From: Chakrabartia godavariana
Lineage (GTDB): Bacteria > Pseudomonadota > Alphaproteobacteria > Sphingomonadales > Sphingomonadaceae
NCBI GenBank assembly: GCA_005518185.1
Contig: RKSN01000002.1
Span: 620,001-684,000, forward strand
Reading direction: 5' to 3'
Length of the DNA stretch: 64,000 bases
Shown piece by piece: positions 45,323-55,495 of this stretch; within the stretch, counting starts at the first letter, position 1, and every line of letters begins with the position of its first letter. Position numbers and translations under genes: made by a program. The notes beneath the pieces are model-generated. The model did no database searches, was not told the DNA's origin, and was given only the letters and a program-made list of their open reading frames with translations.

Positions 45323-46485
45323 TCTGCCTCCGCCCTCACAGTAGCACGGTCCCCATCCAGCAACAGGCGGAATGCGGGGGCCGGGCCACCCGCAAAATGC
45401 GCACGGCGCCAGGCCGGATCATCCTGTATGTCGGCGGCCGATGTGACACCGACCAGATCGGCAAAGCCATGCACGGTCAAATCCTGCGTCACCCACCAGC
45501 TATAGCTCTGGAACGGCGCCTCTGTCGGATTGGCCGCCACGAGCCCCGTGCCGTTGAGCGGGGTAAACGGACCAAGCGCGGACGGGCCCACTGCGCCATA
45601 GAGGCCATTGGGTCCGCTCGGCCCACCTGCGGCGAACACTTTGCGCTGCGTCGACCAGAAGAGATAATAAAGCCCGTCGCGCGCCATCATGATCGGGCGT
45701 TCGAGTTCATTGTTGAGCCCGTCGGCAGAGAGGACGGGGGGTAGCAATGCCCATCCATCATGACGCCTGGTCGTCGACCGCGCGACGCCGATCACGCCGT
45801 TCCAGTCGCTCGAGGAGCCCGCAAGCGAGCCGGTAAAATAGAGATAGTCGTGGCCAGTTACGGGATCGCGGAAGTGCGCTGGGTCACGAAACCCCTTGAT
45901 CGCGCCCGGTGCGCCTTCGACGGCGCCGACAATCTCATAGTGTCGGCCATCGCTCTTTATGGTCTCAGTCGGCCCACACCAGTCAGACGCCCGTGCCACG
46001 CCATCGTGGACCGAGAGTGTCGCCCACATCTGGAACAGCCGTTGCGCGACCGTCGTCCGGGTCTCCCCGCGAAAGCCAGCAGCGGTATAAAAGAGCGTCA
46101 GGCGCTGCGCCGCCGGATCATAGAGCGCAGACCCGGCCCATTCGCGGCTCCCGGGGTTGGCATCGTCGGGCAGCAAAAGGCCACAATCCCGCCACTCCGC
46201 GCCCTTTTGCGACATCAGCCGGATGCGCGCGCATTGATGCCGGGATTCCGGGTCCGGCGCACGGGGCGCCGAAAGAACGAGCCAGAGCGTCCAGCCATCA
46301 AACCGGGCGGTTGCGCCGTCGACCAGCTGGACGGGCCACATGTCCCACAGATCAACCCCGGGCAGCAGGTCGCGGACGTCTGCCCGGCCGATCAAAGGGA
46401 TGGCAGGCGCGCGGGCGGCATCGATACGGGCAACGTCGGCGGGCGACCAAATTGTCGTCGACACCTCTGACGGCAGAACCTTCAC
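45319..46485 (-). CDS. Glycoside hydrolase family 68 (levansucrase/beta-fructofuranosidase type)
   Basis: 388 residues, five-bladed propeller family. The three acidic residues are in DLWDMWPVQ (nucleophile Asp48), GFRDPAHFRDP (Asp201) and NELERP (acid/base Glu262); QSYSWWV is another GH68 mark. No signal peptide, so cytoplasmic or exported another way; this suits intracellular cleavage of sucrose-type sugars. The in-frame ATG at 46557 lies within the operator itself and cannot be the start; GTG 46485, 9 nt after GGAGGGG, is preferred (ATG 46521 and GTG 46494 are alternatives). Whether it hydrolyses or makes fructan is not decided by sequence. Confidence 0.9.
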   Translation of the reverse strand: MKVLPSEVSTTIWSPADVARIDAARAPAIPLIGRADVRDLLPGVDLWDMWPVQLVDGATARFDGWTLWLVLSAPRAPDPESRHQCARIRLMSQKGAEWRDCGLLLPDDANPGSREWAGSALYDPAAQRLTLFYTAAGFRGETRTTVAQRLFQMWATLSVHDGVARASDWCGPTETIKSDGRHYEIVGAVEGAPGAIKGFRDPAHFRDPVTGHDYLYFTGSLAGSSSDWNGVIGVARSTTRRHDGWALLPPVLSADGLNNELERPIMMARDGLYYLFWSTQRKVFAAGGPSGPNGLYGAVGPSALGPFTPLNGTGLVAANPTEAPFQSYSWWVTQDLTVHGFADLVGVTSAADIQDDPAWRRAHFAGGPAPAFRLLLDGDRATVRAEAE

Positions 46486-46544
46486 CTGTGACACCCCCTC
46501 CGCACCAGACCGCGTTCCCATAGCATGCGCGCGCGACAAAACAA

Positions 46545-46555
46545 CAATCGATTGC
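46545..46555. promoter_or_regulatory. LacI-type operator upstream of GH68-ROK
   Basis: CAATCGATTGC, 60-70 bp before the chosen GH68 start and 44 bp after the galK stop. Confidence 0.8.
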
Positions 46556-46598
46556 ATAAACTTGGCGGAGACTGGACCCGGCAGGCAGCAGCTGTGCC

Positions 46599-47750
46599 TT
46601 AAAGGATGGATGCGCCGTCGGCCGCCTGCTCGACCAGCATCAGCGGCGCGCCGCCATCCGGCGTGCGATAGCCGCGCAGAACCGCCTCTTGGGCGGCCCC
46701 CAGCCTGTCCTCAGCCACAATGGCGACGACGGCCCCGCCAAAGCCGCCGCCGGTCATCCGCGCGCCGCCCCGGCCCCCGATGGCACCGGACAGCAAGGCG
46801 ACCAGCCCATCAATGGCAGGCAAAGTGATCTCAAAATCATCGCGCATCGACGCATGCGACCCCGCCATGAGCTGTCCCAGCGTGCCAAGGTCATCCCGCG
46901 CCAGCGCGGCGGCCGCCTCCAGCGTCCGGGCATTCTCGGTAATGACATGCCGCGCGCGCCGGAAGGTCGCCTCGTCAAGGGAGGCGCGGGCCGCCTCCAG
47001 CATGGGCAACGTCGCATCGCGCAGCGCGGGCACGCCTAGCGCGCGGGCCGCCGCCTCGCATTGTGCCCGGCGGGCATTATAGGCCCCTTCAACGAGCCCA
47101 CGCGAAATGCCCGAATGGACGATCAGGATCGCTGCACCGGCGGGAATCGGCACCGGGCGACAGTCGAGCGACCGGCAGTCGATCAGCATCGCATGGCCTG
47201 CAAGACCGCGCGCCGAAATCAGCTGATCCATGATCCCGACGCGCGTCCCCACAAAGTCCGCCTCCGCGCTCTGGGCCATGCGGGCAAGATCGGTCGGGTC
47301 GATATCCGCACCGGACAGCGCATCGAGCGCAACGCCCACCGCCACGGCAATGGAGGCGGAGGACGAAAGACCCGCCCCGCGCGGCACATCCCCGGCAACC
47401 GCCAGTTCACCGCCCGCCAGACGCACGCCCGCTTTCTGCATCGCGCACACCATGCCGCGCACATAATCGGCCCAGTGAAAGGCGGCATTGTGGCCGATCG
47501 CCGCATGGAGCGGAATGGCGTCCCGCTCTCCGCCATAATCCGCCGCCACCACGACCAGATCATCCGTCCCGGTGCGCCGCGCGGCGACCAGCGTGTGCTC
47601 GCCAATCGCTGCGGGCAAAACGAAGCCGTCATTATAGTCAGTATGCTCTCCGATCAGGTTCACGCGGCCAGGCGCGCGCGCAATCAGGTCCGGCACGCCG
47701 CCGAATGCCCGCGCAAAACTGTCCCGCACGCGATCGACGAGCGCGCTCAT
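46599..47750 (-). CDS. galK: Galactokinase
   Basis: 383 residues of the GHMP family: galactokinase signature [22 protein letters not shown] loop [18 protein letters not shown], and the third motif [13 protein letters not shown]. Phosphorylates galactose at C1 in the Leloir pathway. Start overlaps the galT stop (ATGA). Third gene of MFS-galT-galK. Confidence 0.95.
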   Translation of the reverse strand: MSALVDRVRDSFARAFGGVPDLIARAPGRVNLIGEHTDYNDGFVLPAAIGEHTLVAARRTGTDDLVVVAADYGGERDAIPLHAAIGHNAAFHWADYVRGMVCAMQKAGVRLAGGELAVAGDVPRGAGLSSSASIAVAVGVALDALSGADIDPTDLARMAQSAEADFVGTRVGIMDQLISARGLAGHAMLIDCRSLDCRPVPIPAGAAILIVHSGISRGLVEGAYNARRAQCEAAARALGVPALRDATLPMLEAARASLDEATFRRARHVITENARTLEAAAALARDDLGTLGQLMAGSHASMRDDFEITLPAIDGLVALLSGAIGGRGGARMTGGGFGGAVVAIVAEDRLGAAQEAVLRGYRTPDGGAPLMLVEQAADGASIL

Positions 47751-48781
47751 TGAGCCACCCGATAATGGACCGTCGGTTGCGCCCGCAGACGCTCAGCCGC
47801 CTGTTCCGGGGTCAGATCCCGCTGCGGCTCGGCCAGCATCTCATAACCCACCATGAACTTGCGCACCGAGGCCGAGCGCAATAGCGGCGGATAGAAATGG
47901 GCGTGCAGCTGCCAATGGTCGATCTGCGCGGGCCAGAAGGGCGCGCCATGCCAGCCCATGGAATAGGGAAAGGACGTCTCGAACAGATTGTCATAGCGGA
48001 TCGTCAGATCCTTGAGGACAATGGCGAGACTGGCACATTGCGCGCCTGTCAGCTCGGTCATCCGCCTGACCGGAAAGCGGGGCAGCAACAGCGTCTCGAA
48101 CGGCCAGGCCGCCCAATATGGCACGACGGCAATCCAGTCTGCGTGTTCGACCACGGATCTCGGCCCGCCGACCTCCCGCGCTGCCAGTTCGAGCAGCATG
48201 GGGCGACCGTGCGCCGCGCTCCAGTCCGCCTGCGTCCGGTCCTCGGTCGCGGCTTCTCCGGGCAGATAGCGCGTCGCCCAGACCTGCCCATGGGGGTGCG
48301 GGTTGGACGCGCCCATCATTGCGCCCTTGTTCTCGAACAGCTGGACATGCGCATAGTGGCGGCCAAGGTCTTCGGTCTGCGCGATCCAGACGGCGATGAC
48401 CTCTTCGATCGCCGCCAGCGAAAGTTCGGGCAGCGACTTGCTGTGGTCCGGGGAAAAGCAGATCACACGGCTCGTTCCCTGCGCACCTGCGGCGTGGAAC
48501 AGCGAGTCATGCGTCTGCGGGGCGGGATTGTCGGGCAGCAGCGCGGCAAAATCGTTCGGGAATACGAACGTCCCCGCATAAGGCGGGTTCACTTCCCCTG
48601 TGACCCGGCGATTGCCCGGACACAGATAGCAGGCGGGATCATGGAACGGGCGCGGGCTGCGGTCCGGCGGCTCCTGCTGCCCCAGCCACGGGCGCTTGGC
48701 CCGATGTGGCGACACGAGCAGCCATTCGTCGCGCAGGAGATTGTAGCGCCGGTGCGGATGTTCTGAGGGGTCGAATATCAT
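47747..48781 (-). CDS. galT: Galactose-1-phosphate uridylyltransferase
   Basis: 344 residues. Catalytic His in [12 protein letters not shown], zinc cysteines in [11 protein letters not shown]-terminal [16 protein letters not shown]. Transfers UMP from UDP-glucose to galactose-1-phosphate. galE, which recycles UDP-galactose, is not in the window. Lies 59 bp after the MFS gene and overlaps galK. Confidence 0.95.
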   Translation of the reverse strand: MIFDPSEHPHRRYNLLRDEWLLVSPHRAKRPWLGQQEPPDRSPRPFHDPACYLCPGNRRVTGEVNPPYAGTFVFPNDFAALLPDNPAPQTHDSLFHAAGAQGTSRVICFSPDHSKSLPELSLAAIEEVIAVWIAQTEDLGRHYAHVQLFENKGAMMGASNPHPHGQVWATRYLPGEAATEDRTQADWSAAHGRPMLLELAAREVGGPRSVVEHADWIAVVPYWAAWPFETLLLPRFPVRRMTELTGAQCASLAIVLKDLTIRYDNLFETSFPYSMGWHGAPFWPAQIDHWQLHAHFYPPLLRSASVRKFMVGYEMLAEPQRDLTPEQAAERLRAQPTVHYRVAQ

Positions 48782-48840
48782 CGTCCCCGTTAAATCGCCC
48801 GGAGGGCGCTGCTGTTCCCTCCGACCAGACGCAGGTGGGG

Positions 48841-50187
48841 CTAGTGCGCCGTCGGGTCGGCGTCACGCACCCGCAGGACAGCAACTGCGGCGCAGGCCAG
48901 CAGGGCACCCGCCAGCATCAGCACGTGCCGGGCGTCACCACCGAGCACGCTGTGATAGAAGAGCGGCAAGGTCGCCGCGTTGATCAGCATGGGAATGACG
49001 ATCATCATGTTGAAGATGCCCATGTAAACCCCCGTGCGATGCGCGGGGATGCAGCTGGCGAGCATGACATAGGGCGTCCCCATGATGCTGCCCCAGCAGA
49101 TGCCGATGCCCACCGCTGGCAGGATGAGCCAAAGCGGATTCGCGATGAGCGGCAAGAGCGCCATGCCGACGCCCCCGGCGACAAGCGCGGCTGCATGGAC
49201 GCGCCGTGGCCCCGCCTTGCGGACGAGCGGAACCATGGCGAGGGCGGCGGCAAAGGCAATCGCGTTGTAGGCCGCCCCCAGCGTCCCGTTGGTCAGCACC
49301 GCGCTGCGGAAGCCATCCGAAACAGGGTCGGTCGTGTTATAGACCGAACGCGCGATCGAGAGCGTGACATAGTTCCAGTAACAGAACATCGCATACCACT
49401 GGAACAGCATCATGACGCCCAGCTTGCGCATCGGCGTCGGCATCTCGCGAATGGCATCCCAGATTTCGCGCAGGGTTGCGGACACAGATTTCGGCGCGGC
49501 CGCGATCTGCGCACGCTGCGCCTCGGACAGGGGAAGCTCTGGCACACGCAGGATCGACCAGAAAATGGTCGACAGCGACAGCACCGCGCCGATCGTGAAG
49601 ACGATGTGGACCGTCTGCGGAATGTTGTGCGCATCCACCGCATCCCGGTCGATCCCGAAGAAACCGACCAGCAGGGCGGGCGTCCCGAGCGCTAGGCACT
49701 GGGCAAGGCCGGTAAACGCACTCTGGATGAGAAAGCCGATATTGTGCTGATCGGCGTTAAGCCGGTCGCTCACATAAGCGCGGTACGGCTCCATGGTGAT
49801 GTTGTTGCCCGCGTCCAGAATCCACAACAGGCTCGCCGCCATCAGCAGGCTCGACGACAGGGGCATGAACCACAGACCAATCGAACACAGGACCGCGCCC
49901 AGCAGAAAATAGGGCGTCCGCCGCCCCCAGCGGGAATTGGTGCGGTCGCTCATGGCACCGATGATGGGCTGGACGATGAGTCCGGTCAGCGGCCCGGCCA
50001 GCTGGAGGATCGGCAGCGACGCCTCATCGGCACCCAGATAGGAATAGATCGGCGCCATGTTCCCCTGCTGCAGGCCGAAGCTGAACTGCAGACCGAGAAA
50101 TCCGAGATTCATCTCTAGGATGCGCCAGAGCGACAGGCGCGGCTTGTCTGTCCCCGATGCCGAAAACGCCGCTGCTCCGATTGCCAT
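48841..50187 (-). CDS. MFS sugar transporter (SLC45/SuxC-like)
   Basis: 448 residues, about 12 helices. The N-terminal [23 protein letters not shown], the loop [18 protein letters not shown] and [14 protein letters not shown] are marks of the sucrose/maltose-type MFS group found beside TonB receptors and LacI regulators. Inner-membrane sugar uptake after TonB-dependent entry. ATG 50187 (MAIGAAAF) with GGAGG about 9 nt upstream; the longer frame to 50433 crosses the operator at 50257 and is rejected. Head of MFS-galT-galK. Confidence 0.9.
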   Translation of the reverse strand: MAIGAAAFSASGTDKPRLSLWRILEMNLGFLGLQFSFGLQQGNMAPIYSYLGADEASLPILQLAGPLTGLIVQPIIGAMSDRTNSRWGRRTPYFLLGAVLCSIGLWFMPLSSSLLMAASLLWILDAGNNITMEPYRAYVSDRLNADQHNIGFLIQSAFTGLAQCLALGTPALLVGFFGIDRDAVDAHNIPQTVHIVFTIGAVLSLSTIFWSILRVPELPLSEAQRAQIAAAPKSVSATLREIWDAIREMPTPMRKLGVMMLFQWYAMFCYWNYVTLSIARSVYNTTDPVSDGFRSAVLTNGTLGAAYNAIAFAAALAMVPLVRKAGPRRVHAAALVAGGVGMALLPLIANPLWLILPAVGIGICWGSIMGTPYVMLASCIPAHRTGVYMGIFNMMIVIPMLINAATLPLFYHSVLGGDARHVLMLAGALLACAAVAVLRVRDADPTAH

Positions 50188-50256
50188 AAGGTCATCCTCC
50201 CGGGTGCGCCATTGCGTCACCTCTCTGAGGCTTAGCGCACTGAACGGCAAACGCAA

Positions 50257-50266
50257 CAATCGATTG
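50257..50266. promoter_or_regulatory. LacI-type operator upstream of MFS-galT-galK
   Basis: CAATCGATTG, about 70-80 bp before the MFS start. Same palindrome as at 43244, 43266 and 46545. Confidence 0.8.
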
Positions 50267-50279
50267 CATGAATGACCCG

Positions 50280-50314
50280 AAAAGAGGCGGCCGGACTGTA
50301 TGCCGGTCGCCTCC
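50280..50314 (-). terminator. Terminator after the CoA-transferase genes
   Basis: On the minus strand GAGGCGACCGG pairs with CCGGCCGCCTC (one mismatch) around a 7-8 nt loop, followed by TTTTCGG. It separates scoAB from the sugar operon. Confidence 0.75.
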
Positions 50315-50320
50315 TTTGGA

Positions 50321-50956
50321 TCAGACGATATAGTGCGCGGTCGTCTTGGCCCTGACCTCATCGGCGGTGACGCCGGGGGCCATTTCGATGAGCCGGAACG
50401 GCGCGGCGTGGTCGGGCCGCTGGAACACGGCAAGGTCGGTCACGATCATGTCGACCACGTTCTTGCCCGTCAGCGGCAGCGTGCAGGCCGGGATGAACTT
50501 CGGGCTGCCATCCTTGGCATTGTGTTCCATGACCACGATGATCTTCTTGACGCCTGCAACGAGGTCCATCGCCCCGCCCATGCCCTTGATCATCTTGCCC
50601 GGGATCATCCAGTTGGCGATGTCGCCATTCTCGTCCACTTCCATCGCGCCGAGCACGGTCAGGTCGATATGCCCGCCCCGGATCATCGCGAAGCTCGCAG
50701 CGCTGTCGAAGTACGCCGACTGGGGCAGTTCGGAGATCGTCTGCTTGCCCGCATTGATGAGATCGGGGTCTTCCTCGCCCTCAAACGGGAACGGCCCGAT
50801 GCCGAGCATCCCGTTTTCCGACTGGAGCGTCACCGTGATGCCCTGCGGCACATGGTTTGCGACCAAGGTCGGGATGCCGATGCCGAGGTTGACGTAATAG
50901 CCGTCCTGCAGCTCCTGTGCCGCGCGGGCGGCCATTTCGTCTCTCGTCCAAGCCAT
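50321..50956 (-). CDS. scoB: Succinyl-CoA:3-ketoacid CoA-transferase subunit B
   Basis: 211 residues. Catalytic Glu47 in [24 protein letters not shown], and [26 protein letters not shown]. With subunit A it moves CoA between succinate and acetoacetate for ketone-body use. It shares one base with the upstream scoA stop (TAATG). PHB degradation by the phaZ product yields such ketoacids, but the two loci are 50 kb apart here. Confidence 0.93.
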   Translation of the reverse strand: MAWTRDEMAARAAQELQDGYYVNLGIGIPTLVANHVPQGITVTLQSENGMLGIGPFPFEGEEDPDLINAGKQTISELPQSAYFDSAASFAMIRGGHIDLTVLGAMEVDENGDIANWMIPGKMIKGMGGAMDLVAGVKKIIVVMEHNAKDGSPKFIPACTLPLTGKNVVDMIVTDLAVFQRPDHAAPFRLIEMAPGVTADEVRAKTTAHYIV

Positions 50957-51678
50957 TATGCGGTTTCCTCAGTCTGTTCGGTTTTTTGGCGCACAGTGCG
51001 GAACTCGATCTTCTTGTCATAGGGCGCGCCCACGATCATGCGCTGCACATAGACGCCCGGCAGGTGGATGCCGTCCGGATCGAGGCTGCCCACCGGCACG
51101 ATCTCTTCGACCTCGACCACGCAGACCTTCCCGCAGGTCGCGGCCGGCAGGTTGAAGTTGCGGGCGGTCTTGCGGAACACAAGGTTGCCGCTCTCATCGG
51201 CCTTCCACGCCTTCACGATGGCGAGATCGGCAAAGATGCCACGTTCGAGGATATAGTCCTCGCCGTTGAAGGACTTCACTTCCTTGCCTTCGGCGACCTG
51301 GGTGCCAACACCGGTCTTCGTATAGAAGCCGGGTATGCCAGCTCCCCCTGCGCGCATCCGCTCGGCCAGCGTGCCCTGCGGGCAGAACTCGACCTCGAGC
51401 TCGCCGGCCAGATACTGCCGCTCAAACTCCTTGTTCTCGCCCACATAAGACGAGATCATCTTTCTGATCTGGCGCGTGCGCAGCAGCTTGCCGAGCCCTT
51501 CGCCATCAATCCCAGCATTGTTCGACGCAACCGTCAGACCTGTCACGCCCGAGGCCACGATCGCATCAATCAGCCGCTCCGGTATCCCGCACAGGCCAAA
51601 GCCACCCGCCGCCACCAGCATGTCATCGCGCAACAGCCCGTCCAGCGCCGCCGTTGCATCGGGGTAGAGTTTTTTCAT
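50956..51678 (-). CDS. scoA: Succinyl-CoA:3-ketoacid CoA-transferase subunit A
   Basis: 240 residues. Family marks: [76 protein letters not shown] and [15 protein letters not shown]. Forms a heterotetramer with ScoB. Transcribed first; the upstream gap to the VIT gene is 100 bp. Confidence 0.93.
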   Translation of the reverse strand: MKKLYPDATAALDGLLRDDMLVAAGGFGLCGIPERLIDAIVASGVTGLTVASNNAGIDGEGLGKLLRTRQIRKMISSYVGENKEFERQYLAGELEVEFCPQGTLAERMRAGGAGIPGFYTKTGVGTQVAEGKEVKSFNGEDYILERGIFADLAIVKAWKADESGNLVFRKTARNFNLPAATCGKVCVVEVEEIVPVGSLDPDGIHLPGVYVQRMIVGAPYDKKIEFRTVRQKTEQTEETA

Positions 51679-51778
51679 TGCTCACGAGTCTCCCTTGCGA
51701 GACGCGCAATAGCGAAGGTTTTGGCGGCGGACAAAACTTATGTTGCAGAGCAACATATTTGACGCCTGGAAAATTGCG

Positions 51779-52477
51779 TCAGGCGACGCTTGTACCGAAC
51801 AGAGAGCCGATCGCCGCTGTCGCGGCCATGGCGAACGCGCCCCAGAAGGTGACGCGCAGCACCGCCTTGCCGACAGGTGCGCCGCCCATTTTCGCCCCCA
51901 CCCCGCCGAGCAGCGCGAGGAAGAGCAGCGAGGCGCCAGCAATCCAGTATTCCACGCCCATACGCGGCGCGAGAAGCGTCATGAGGAGAGGCAGGGCCGC
52001 CCCGATGGAAAAGGCCAGAGCCGACGCCCATGCCGCCTGAATAGGACGCGCCGCCATCTCTTCGGTCAGGCCCAGCTCATCGCGCAGATGCGCCTTCAGC
52101 GCATCCTTCGCCATCAACTGGTCGGTCACCTGTTCGGCGAGCGCGCGGTCGAGCCCGCGCTTCTCATAAATGGCGATCAGCTCCGCGCGCTCAAAGTCCG
52201 GATTGTCCGAAAGCTCGGCCTTTTCCTTGGCAATATCGGCGGCCTCCGCATCGGCCTGCGAGCTGACCGAAACATATTCGCCCGCCGCCATCGACATGGC
52301 GCCCGCAACCAGACCGGCCGTCCCGGTCAGCAGGATGGCGGCTGTATCCGCGCCGGCCGCCGCAACGCCAAGGACAAGGCTCGCCGTGGAGACGATCCCG
52401 TCATTGGCGCCGAGGACAGACGCCCGCAGCCAGCCGATCCGGTCCAGCAGATGGTTTTCAGCATGGATGCGGGCCAT
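51779..52477 (-). CDS. VIT1/CCC1-family transporter
   Basis: 232 residues. N-terminal WLRASVLGANDGIVSTASLVLGVA and GAMSMAAGEYVSVSSQ are the VIT core, followed by a cytoplasmic charged segment (KEKAELSDNPDFERAELIAIYEKRG) and three further helices. VIT-family proteins export Fe2+ or Mn2+ from the cytosol. ATG 52477 (MARIHAENHLLDR). It follows the SMP-30 gene by 4 bp, so the two are likely one transcript. Confidence 0.9.
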   Translation of the reverse strand: MARIHAENHLLDRIGWLRASVLGANDGIVSTASLVLGVAAAGADTAAILLTGTAGLVAGAMSMAAGEYVSVSSQADAEAADIAKEKAELSDNPDFERAELIAIYEKRGLDRALAEQVTDQLMAKDALKAHLRDELGLTEEMAARPIQAAWASALAFSIGAALPLLMTLLAPRMGVEYWIAGASLLFLALLGGVGAKMGGAPVGKAVLRVTFWGAFAMAATAAIGSLFGTSVA

Positions 52478-52481
52478 GGGA

Positions 52482-53396
52482 TCAATACTCCAGCTTGAGA
52501 CCGGGCCGCTTCCAGCGCGTCTTTGCAAGGCGCCCCGTGCCCGACAGACAGATCCACGCGTCCATCATGTCATCGCCGCCAAAGCAGATGTTGGTGGTAA
52601 AGACGTCGTCGGTCGCCACGAACTCGACCAGCTCGCCTTCGGGCGAGATGACCGAGATGCCGCACTCGCCGATGGTCGCGACGCAGATGTTGCCGCTCGC
52701 TTCCATCGCCAGGCTGTCAAAGAACTTGTAGCCAGCAGGCCGATAGATCGGGATGCCGGGGCCGCCGGGGCCAGCCGTATCATCCACCTTGCCGGGCGCG
52801 ATGACGTTGAAGGCCATCAGGCGGCAGGTATAGGTCTCCGCCGCATAGAGCCGCTTGCCGTCCGGAGACAGGCCGACGCCATTGGGGTTGTTCGACGGGA
52901 AGATGACTTCCTCCAGCGCGCTGCCATCGGTCTTCGCGTAGAAGATGCCGACAATGTCATGACAGCGCTTGGCATAGTCGACCTTGCCGTGATCGGTGAA
53001 CCAGAAGCCGCCATGCGCATCGAACACGATGTCGTTCGGCCCGCGCAGCACGCAGCCGAAATCACCCGACTTGTACAGTACCTCGACGGCACCGGTTTCA
53101 ATGTCGATCCGCTCGATCCGGCCGCCGGTATAGTCGTCGGCAATGCCGTGCGGCGCATATTCGCCATTGGCGCCGCGCGCCCAGTTAAACCCGCCATTGT
53201 TGGTGCAATAGAGTTTGCCATCAGGGCCAAGCGCCAGACCGTTCGGCCCGCCACCCGGCTTGGCCACCACCTCCTTGCGACCATCGGGCCACACCCGCGT
53301 GATCTGCCCCAGCGCGATCTCCGTCAGGATGACGCTGCCGTCCGGCATGGCGACCGGTCCCTCAGGGAAGGCCAGACCATCGGTTACGATTTCCAT
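52482..53396 (-). CDS. SMP-30/gluconolactonase/LRE-family protein
   Basis: 304 residues, six-bladed propeller. Typical strands: LAFPEGPVAMPDGSVILTE, GGGPNGLALGPDGKLYCTNN, GPNDIVFDAHGGFWFTDHGK, NPNGVGLSPDGKRLYAAET. Conserved Glu/Asn/Asp metal ligands are present (EGP, PNG, PND). Likely a sugar lactonase or related calcium-dependent hydrolase; the substrate is not fixed. Confidence 0.88.
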   Translation of the reverse strand: MEIVTDGLAFPEGPVAMPDGSVILTEIALGQITRVWPDGRKEVVAKPGGGPNGLALGPDGKLYCTNNGGFNWARGANGEYAPHGIADDYTGGRIERIDIETGAVEVLYKSGDFGCVLRGPNDIVFDAHGGFWFTDHGKVDYAKRCHDIVGIFYAKTDGSALEEVIFPSNNPNGVGLSPDGKRLYAAETYTCRLMAFNVIAPGKVDDTAGPGGPGIPIYRPAGYKFFDSLAMEASGNICVATIGECGISVISPEGELVEFVATDDVFTTNICFGGDDMMDAWICLSGTGRLAKTRWKRPGLKLEY

Positions 53397-53493
53397 TCTT
53401 CACTCTCCCGCCTTGTTTCATGGTTCTGCACGAAACTTGGCAGGCACGCGCACCGTTGGAAAGGCCGAATGCGCAATCCGGATCAGGATTGCA

Positions 53494-55344
53494 TTATTTG
53501 ATCCGGGTCTGGAACGAGACCGTGAAGCTGGGCTGCCCTGAAGCCGTCGCCCCCGCCATCACGCCAGTCGGCCGGATACAGACGAAGCGGATCGTCGGAT
53601 CAAATCCGGCCGCAGGCGTATCGGTGCACGCCGCAAAGCTCGCAGGCGTCGTTGCCGATTTTGACCAGCGGACATCGGTCGCCGCATTGAAGCTGAGGCC
53701 ACTGACAGGCGTGCCGTTGGTAAAGGCCACGGCACTTGCCCCATTATATTCCAGCGCCGCCGGCAACGGGTCCAGAATGAAGATCGTGTTGCTGTCCACA
53801 CCGAGCGTTCCCGAGTTCGACACATTGATCGCATAGCTGAGCACCGCACCGGGGATCAGTTTCGGGTTGGTCGTGCCGTTGACGGGATCGGAGATCACGA
53901 CCGACGACTTGACTGTCGTCAGCGCGGCATTGGACGGACGGGGCGTGTTGGTAACGGTGCAGGTGATGAGATCACCGAGAATGGGCGTAATCGTTGACGG
54001 CACGGCATAGCTGGTGGTCGACCCGTTGCGGGCGTTGGTGCATGACATGGTCGCGGTATATTGTGCCAGGACCGTCGTCCCGGCCGCCGCCTCTGCGAAG
54101 GTGTAGGCCTGCCCCGCCGTCACTTTCGTGAGCGCTGTTGCGCCATTGGTGACTGTCGTGCCGGTCCCGGTCGTGGTTGTGGTCGCAATGGTGGTCACAC
54201 CCCGGGCGATGCTCATGACAAACTGATCGGTGCTGAAGCGCCGCCCCGTACCGGCCAAGACCTTCTGGATGCGGACATGGGGAAACGCTGTGTTGGTAAA
54301 GGTGCACGCCACCGCATCGCCAAACTGGAGCGCACCAAAATCATAGCTGGTGGTTGCAAGATTGGTCGGCAGCGGGGTGGAAGAGCCAGTTGCCGTGTTG
54401 GTGCAGGACAGGCTGGGACTGTAGCTGGTGATCGGGCTGACACTGCCGCCCGCCATGGATTCGCTGAGCGTGAGAGGGATGCCTGATGCCAGTGACACGG
54501 CCGCTGCGGTGAATGGCCCGGTCCCGGTGCCAGAGGTCGTACCCGTCGCAAGAATGGTACCGGACGAGGTGGCCTTCACGTCGAACTTGAACTGGTCGGT
54601 TGCGTCCACGCGTGCGCCGTTGATGACCTTGGTCAGCCGGATGGATGCAAAGCGGACCGCGAACATCGCGCCCTGGAGACCCCCGCCGACCAGTGTCGTG
54701 CGCACCTGCGTCGGGCTGGTAGACCCCACGATATAGCCACCGACAGTGCCTGCGACGCCGGTTTCGGTGAAGGTGGCTGTGCCGAGCCCTGATGTCGTCG
54801 GGTAGGTCGAGCCGCTGATCGGATCGACCTGATCGAGCAGCGTCCAATTGCCGCCGTTCGTATCGAAGCTAAGTGACTCTCCCCCGTTGGTGGACTCCGC
54901 ATCCGCCGCAACGAACATATAAGCCGTGACCGCAGGTGACCCGGGTGGCGGCGTGATCGCGATGGCGGAAATTGTGACCTGTGTGGTGCCTGCCGCCGTT
55001 TGATAGAGGATGGGCCGGTTCGGAATGCCGAGGAACGCCGTGTTGCCGACCGCGGCACCCGTCCACGACGGCGCGGCAATCGAGGTGATGGCGGCACCCG
55101 TCGTCTTGACATTGAACGTCAGCGTCGCGCCATCGGAGAGGGTGTAGCTGAAGTTCTGCCCCGCGCCGGACCGCGCCGTCGTGTCGTTATAGGCGGTGAA
55201 GTCGAGCCAGCAGTAAGTCTGCCAGCTTGCAGGGGCTGTGCCTTGCGACGTCGCAGGCGCGCACACCGCAGCGAGTGCGGGCCCGGACCAGGCCATGATC
55301 AACATGGCAAGCAATTGCGCGAAACGCCGCGCAATGGCCTGCAT
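53494..55344 (-). CDS. Secreted CshA/DUF11-type surface protein
   Basis: 616 residues. Signal peptide MQAIARRFAQLLAMLIMAW ending ALA. The N-terminal mature part (YCWLDFTAYNDTTARSGAGQ ... FNVKTTGAAI ... MFVAADAESTNGGESLSFDT) fits the CshA non-repetitive domain 2. Then come two or three prealbumin-like/SpaA-like repeats (RLTKVINGARVDATDQFKF, RIQKVLAGTGRRFSTDQFV), each with a paired Cys near SCTNT and CTFTN, and a final DUF11-like unit (VISDPVNGTTNPKLIPGAVL ... PLPAALEYNG). It ends FTVSFQTRIK with no PEP-CTERM, LPxTG or membrane anchor. Probably a secreted adhesin or matrix protein. Thr-rich composition differs from neighbours. ATG 55344 chosen for the signal peptide. Confidence 0.75.
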   Translation of the reverse strand: MQAIARRFAQLLAMLIMAWSGPALAAVCAPATSQGTAPASWQTYCWLDFTAYNDTTARSGAGQNFSYTLSDGATLTFNVKTTGAAITSIAAPSWTGAAVGNTAFLGIPNRPILYQTAAGTTQVTISAIAITPPPGSPAVTAYMFVAADAESTNGGESLSFDTNGGNWTLLDQVDPISGSTYPTTSGLGTATFTETGVAGTVGGYIVGSTSPTQVRTTLVGGGLQGAMFAVRFASIRLTKVINGARVDATDQFKFDVKATSSGTILATGTTSGTGTGPFTAAAVSLASGIPLTLSESMAGGSVSPITSYSPSLSCTNTATGSSTPLPTNLATTSYDFGALQFGDAVACTFTNTAFPHVRIQKVLAGTGRRFSTDQFVMSIARGVTTIATTTTTGTGTTVTNGATALTKVTAGQAYTFAEAAAGTTVLAQYTATMSCTNARNGSTTSYAVPSTITPILGDLITCTVTNTPRPSNAALTTVKSSVVISDPVNGTTNPKLIPGAVLSYAINVSNSGTLGVDSNTIFILDPLPAALEYNGASAVAFTNGTPVSGLSFNAATDVRWSKSATTPASFAACTDTPAAGFDPTIRFVCIRPTGVMAGATASGQPSFTVSFQTRIK

Positions 55345-55495
55345 CCTGTCGTTCCCCAACGCAGTCCCCCCGGCTGTATGGCCTCCTACTCGGGCCCGCA
55401 CTCGCGTGGTTTTCTAGGTAAAAACCATAAATATATCCATAATGGTGCAAAGATGGATGTTGCACTGGGCGCTCCCGCGAGCGCATGGAGCGGCG

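Noticed and set aside
43244-50266. Xanthomonas-type sux locus with amylosucrase
   Set aside because: The glycosidase here has GH68 acidic residues (WDMWP, FRDP, ELERP), not the GH13 amylosucrase motifs.
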